From Eutreptiella sp. 'Long Island Sound 2002' (Eukaryota; Euglenozoa; Euglenophyceae; Eutreptiales; Eutreptiaceae), in the NCBI GenBank assembly GCA_964036045.1, contig OZ038381.1:152290352-152354351 (forward strand): a DNA stretch of 64,000 bases, read 5' to 3'. The notes beneath the pieces are model-generated. The model saw only the letters and a list, made by a program, of their open reading frames with translations, ran no database searches and was not told where the DNA came from. Shown one piece after another: positions 60,643 through 64,000 of this stretch. The position numbers and the translations under genes were made by a program. Positions within the stretch are counted from its first letter, which is position 1. Each line of letters begins with the position of its first letter.

Positions 60643-62117
60643 CCTTTCTTTTGGCGTTTCTTGCTTTGCTCTTTGCTTGTTCGGTTTGTGGTTGTTGTTG
60701 GGTTTTTTTGTGTTTTCTTTTTCTTTTTTGTTGCTTTTCCCCTTCTCCCCCTCGCTGCGCCCCCGTTGTGTCTCGCTTTGCGTGTTTTCCGGCCCCGGGT
60801 GCCTTGGGCCTTTGGCTTCTGGTCCCCCCCCCGCCTTTTTTTTTTTTCCGCACTCTGTGCGCCTCGTTGTCTCCTGCTTTGCGTGTATTCCGGCCTGGGG
60901 TGCCCTGGGCCTTGGCGCCTTGTGCCCCCCCCCCTCCCCCCCCCTTCTCTTTTTTTTGTTTCCCCCCCCCCTCCCTGTTGTCTTTGGCGTTTCTTGCTTT
61001 CCGGTTGCCCTTGGCCTCCGCACCCCCCCCCCTTTTTTTTTCCTTGTCCTGCTGCTTTCTTTCCTGCTGCGCGTCTGCTGTGTGTGTTCTGGGCTGTCGT
61101 GCTGTGTGTTCCCTGTCCTGCCCGTTCGTTGTGCTGTGCGCGTCGTCTGTGCTGTGTCTGGTGGCTGGTGTTGTTGTTTCCTGGTGTCGCTGCCTTTTGT
61201 TGGGGGTCTGCTGGTGGCTCTGGTTGCCCGGCGTTGTCGTTTGGTGGTGTGTGTCGGCTCTGGTGCCCGTGTCTGGTCTGGCCGTCGCTGGGCGTCCTCC
61301 CTGTGGTGTCCCGTTCCCCTGTGCTGTGTCCTGTGGCGCTGTGCTGCCGTGTGGTGCTGTGCTGTGGTGCCCTGTCTTCTTTTTTTTGTTTTGTTTTTCT
61401 CCCTGCTGGTGGCGCTGGTTTCCTGTTGTTCCCCGTTGGTTCTGGGCTCCAGGCTGGTTCTGGGTCGTTCCTGTTTCTGTGCTCTGCCTGTGCGGTGCTG
61501 TGCTGGTGTGCCTGCGCTGTTGCTCTCTATTCGGTGCTCTCTTGCCCTCGCGGGGCCGGCTGGTGTTTTGTGTTGTTGCCTGTTGTGTTTGTGTGTTTGC
61601 TGTTGGGCCTGGCTGTCCTCTGTTCTCTCCTTGTGGGTCCTGGTGGCTCCTGGTGTCGTGTCTCGGTGGCGTGCTGTGGTGTGTCCCTGGGTGCTGTGCT
61701 GCGCCATGTTGCTGCGCGTTGTGCCGCCTGGCGTTGCGTTGTTGTGCGCTGTGTTGTTTCGTTTTGCTCCGTTTGGTGCTGCCGCGCGCTGTGTTGTGTC
61801 CTGGGGCGCTGTCCTTCGTCTTGGGGTCCTGTGCCTTCTGGCGCCGTGTTTTGTCTTGTCCCCCCGCGCTATGTGTTGTTTGCTGTGGTGTGTCGCTGCG
61901 TGGTGTTGTTCGCCGTTGTATCTTGTGCCGTGTGCGCCCTGGGGTGTCGTGTTGTGCGTTTCTTGTCGTCTCCGCCCTGTGCGGTGTTGCTGTGTGGCCC
62001 TCTCTCCCTCAGTGCCCTGCTTCCCTGTGCTGTGTCCCGTGGTGCTGTGCTGCCGCGTGGTGCCGTGGTGTCCTGTCCTGCCGCCTTGTTGGGTTTGTTT
62101 CTTGCGTGGGCGTGGTT
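60643..62117. other. Adenine-free stretch on the plus strand, 1.47 kb
   Basis: By my count nine A residues occur in 1,475 bases. G, T and C are all common, with T-runs, C-runs and gtgctgtgctg words. All three plus-strand frames are open, because TAA, TAG and TGA all need A; none is a credible gene. Two segments near 61310-61375 and 62020-62085 resemble each other (tgtgctgtgtcc...gctgtgctgccg). Confidence 0.85.
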
Positions 62118-62455
62118 GTACCTACTTGAAAAACCGCTGCAAAATTTCGTAAAATATTTTTTCCTCTTTTTTTGGCTGTTGCATATAAAATGAAATTATA
62201 CACGACCCAACACACTCGCGTGCAGCAAGACCATGTTCGCTGCTGTGCCTTACGTGCTACCCGTCCTTCTTGATGTTCTCGGCCTTGTTCTTGTGCGTGG
62301 CGTCGTGGAGCGTGTTGGTGTCGATTGCTAAGGGTTAACCGCGTTCCCCCAGGACCACCGCCTCCGCTGCAGGGCAAGGGGAGTGATGGGCACGAGGGTG
62401 GGGAGGGAGGTGCATGGAGAAGAAGAAGAAAAAGGCGCCAGGGCGCGCCGTGAGG
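62118..62455. other. AT-rich patch and short unique region
   Basis: Adenine returns abruptly at 62118. An AT-rich island follows (62120-62215: aaaatttcgtaaaatatttttt, cut here; ttgcatataaaatgaaattata), similar in make-up to 22205-22290. A ctaagggttaacc word lies near 62328. No gene is seen. Confidence 0.4.
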
Positions 62456-62459
62456 GGTT

Positions 62460-62783
62460 ATGGCGAGTTATGAAAATTTCTCGAGTTTTACGCGCTGCTC
62501 GCGACGCGTTTTTCTTTGCGCCTATAGCGAGTTAGACGACGGCAAGGACGGCGTTGGGGTCCTACGAGCGTTACGGTGCTTACGGCGTTCACTAATCACC
62601 TATTTCACGTCGAAAAGTTTTTCGTCGCGGTTTTACGTGTTTCGCAGCGCGCTTTTTGGCCTAAGCGTTTTTTATGCTAGTTGGCTTTATTTTCAGCTAT
62701 TAAGAAAGTTTTTCGTCGTATTTTACCTATCTTTTTTTTTCGGTCTGGGACAGGGGCCCAGCGCGCGCGACCCGATTGCTTGA
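62460..62783 (+). CDS. 107-codon frame of unknown nature
   Basis: MASYENFSSFTRCSRRVFLC, then a Phe/Tyr/Leu-rich hydrophobic second half (FGLSVFYASWLYFQLLRKFF) that could form a membrane segment. The DNA is CpG-rich but much less GC-rich than both sides. It ends in the start of the duplicated block. Nothing else supports it as a gene. Confidence 0.25.
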   Translation: MASYENFSSFTRCSRRVFLCAYSELDDGKDGVGVLRALRCLRRSLITYFTSKSFSSRFYVFRSALFGLSVFYASWLYFQLLRKFFVVFYLSFFFGLGQGPSARDPIA

Positions 62784-62828
62784 GGGGCGGCCGGCGGGAG
62801 ATTACGGCGGGGGAGTGGCCCCGAAGGG

Positions 62829-63044
62829 GTGTCTGGGGAGGCCGCCCAGGTCGGCCTACAGGTCGGAAGACAGGGCGGAGGCCCTGAGGCGCGTGAGGGC
62901 GCGCGAGATACAACCATGGCGCGGAGACGACCAGCGGCGAGCACACGGAGCAGGAGAACAACACTAAGAGGGCGGGCAGGAGACAGAGGGGAAGGGAGGG
63001 CAGAGAGGAGAGAGAGCGAATACATGTACAGCAACACGGGCTAA
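62829..63044 (+). CDS. Small basic ORF a, second copy, 71 aa
   Basis: It matches ORF a of the first block from AAQVGLQVGRQGGG to YMYSNTG. The start differs (MSGEAAQ), because an indel near 62.82 kb puts the upstream part in another frame. It ends in the same taaatgg overlap. Confidence 0.3.
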   Translation: MSGEAAQVGLQVGRQGGGPEAREGARDTTMARRRPAASTRSRRTTLRGRAGDRGEGRAERRESEYMYSNTG

Positions 63045-63497
63045 ATGGCTCGGTCGCCCGGTATGGCCGGGGACCGCCAAGGGCAACGCCACAGGATGGC
63101 GGAGGGACTGGACGTGAGCACCGAACAGAACCGAGACAGATGGCGATGCAGAGATGTTGTGCGTGCATGCAGGGAGGAGGGAACCAAGCGGAAAAAAGGA
63201 CGAAAAAAAAAGGGGAAACAAACGCGGACAACACCCCGCAGCACCACAAGGAGGCGGGACAGAGAAGGACGAGTGGCTAGGGCCACGCACCGGCCCCAGG
63301 TGACTAGGACAGCTAGGGAGACGGCACAGGAGAGAGGGGCGGGGGCGGGAGGGGAGCGACCCGTGCTAAGCGCACAAAACAGTCCCCGGATGGATGAGGA
63401 TCCAGTGGGCCCGCGCCACAGGGTTGCTGGCGGCCTGGTGGGGTATAAACACGGCAAGAGGAGTGGGATGGGGCCGCACGACAACCCAGGGGAATAG
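63045..63497 (+). CDS. Small basic ORF b, second copy, extended to 150 aa
   Basis: The first 50 residues match ORF b of the first block (MARSPGMAGDRQGQRHRMAE). After the nine-A run the frame shifts by one G and runs on into the first monomer, where it is probably meaningless. Confidence 0.25.
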   Translation: MARSPGMAGDRQGQRHRMAEGLDVSTEQNRDRWRCRDVVRACREEGTKRKKGRKKKGKQTRTTPRSTTRRRDREGRVARATHRPQVTRTARETAQERGAGAGGERPVLSAQNSPRMDEDPVGPRHRVAGGLVGYKHGKRSGMGPHDNPGE

Positions 63498-63890
63498 GCC
63501 GGGGCGGCGGCACGGGGGAAGGGGGCGGGAAGGGAGCGACCCGTGCTAGGCGCACGAAACGGTCCCCGGATGGATGAGGATCCAGTGGGCCCGTGCCACG
63601 GGGTTGCTGGCGGCCTGTTGGGGTATAAACACGGGATGAGGGATGGGATGGGGCCGCAAGACAGCCCAGGGGAGTAAGCCAGGGCCGCGGCACAGGGGAA
63701 ACGGACGGGGGCGGGGAGCGAGCGACCCGTGCTAGGCGCACGAAACGGTCCCCGGATGGAAGAGACCCCAGTGGGCCAGCGCCACAGGGTAGCAGGCGAC
63801 CTGGTGGGGTATAAACACGGGATGCAGGGACAAGGGGACGGGGCGGGGAAGGCCGTGTGGCTAGGGCCGCAAAACGGCCCGAAGGGGTAG
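63355..63890. repeat. Three tandem monomers with TATAAA, second copy
   Basis: Units start at about 63355, 63535 and 63721 (spacings 180 and 186). TATAAA lies at 63444, 63624 and 63810. Spacing and order equal those of the first copy. Confidence 0.75.
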
Positions 63891-64000
63891 GGAGTCCATG
63901 GGACGCTGGGAACGGGCCGGTGCCGGGATGAGGCAAAGGGGAATGGGACATGGGAAGGGCAGGGAGGCCGAAAGCGCCAAGCAACAGCCCCGTGGGATTA

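Larger units (their letters stand above)
62783..64000 (+). repeat. 1.2-kb block, second copy, open at the window end
   Basis: Direct repeat of 49737-50956. It starts gaggggcggccggcgggag. Relative order of small ORFs and monomers is unchanged. Confidence 0.9.

Noticed and set aside
60227-62193. Three overlapping plus-strand frames of 510-641 codons
   Set aside because: All stop codons need A, which is almost absent from this strand. Three simultaneous open phases with no motif are a composition effect.
1-64000. Dinoflagellate spliced-leader sequence as a taxonomic proof
   Set aside because: I looked for the 22-nt leader and its reverse complement by eye and did not find it, so the taxonomic suggestion stays weak.

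Overview
Organism and overall character. The window is nuclear eukaryotic DNA that is GC-rich (about two thirds G+C outside the LTR elements) and made almost entirely of retrotransposons and the satellites around them. I see no single-copy cellular gene, rRNA gene, intact tRNA gene or CRISPR array. The best taxonomic hints are interstitial (T)TTAGGG-like motifs and a chromodomain-type Ty3/gypsy family that resembles, from memory only, families amplified in dinoflagellates. GC-rich algae and other protists remain possible, and the assignment is low confidence.

Left block (1-16.2 kb). Two minus-strand copies (A and B) of a very large non-LTR retrotransposon lie head-to-tail. Copy B reads, 5' to 3' on the minus strand: an ORF with a CCCH zinc finger, a frameshifted region with a Cys/His finger, an AP-type endonuclease, a reverse transcriptase, RNase H with a terminal zinc knuckle, then three further ORFs (called ORF3, ORF4, ORF5 here). 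Copy A is a 5'-truncated, near-identical copy. Copy C (40.2-46.6 kb, minus) is more divergent and shows ORF3-ORF5 plus the 3' tail. A fourth 3' end (D) starts at 51.5 kb.

Satellites. A 420-bp dimeric satellite fills 16.2-19.66 kb, and about 38 units of a related 210-bp satellite fill 52.5-60.57 kb. A single related unit lies inside the 3' tail of copy C, so both arrays probably arose from the 3' region of this LINE. Each unit carries several strong hairpins.

LTR block (19.66-31.07 kb). Two decayed copies of one Ty3/gypsy family lie head-to-head. The minus copy keeps Gag and a truncated LTR. An inverted LTR pair occupies 23.45-24.92 kb, and one of these LTRs is fused to a chromodomain remnant. 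The plus copy has LTR, a primer binding site for initiator tRNA-Met, Gag, protease, RT, RNase H and a truncated integrase, with many stops.

Middle (31-40.2 kb). This holds telomere-like dispersed repeats, a 0.66-kb poly(A) retroposon with an almost perfect 22-bp target duplication, a tRNA-like sequence, a pyrimidine-rich repeat carrying about 30 copies of a covarying hairpin (34.5-37.0 kb), and a strand-composition switch near 38.1 kb.

Right block (46.5-64 kb). A plus-strand, GA-rich relative of the last LINE ORF occupies 46.6-48.3 kb. A block of at least 1.2 kb at 49.7 kb recurs at 62.8 kb; it holds small basic ORFs and 180-bp monomers with TATAAA. The 1.47-kb stretch 60.64-62.12 kb has only nine adenines on the plus strand. 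Most long open frames here are by-products of base composition or of repeat lengths divisible by three.
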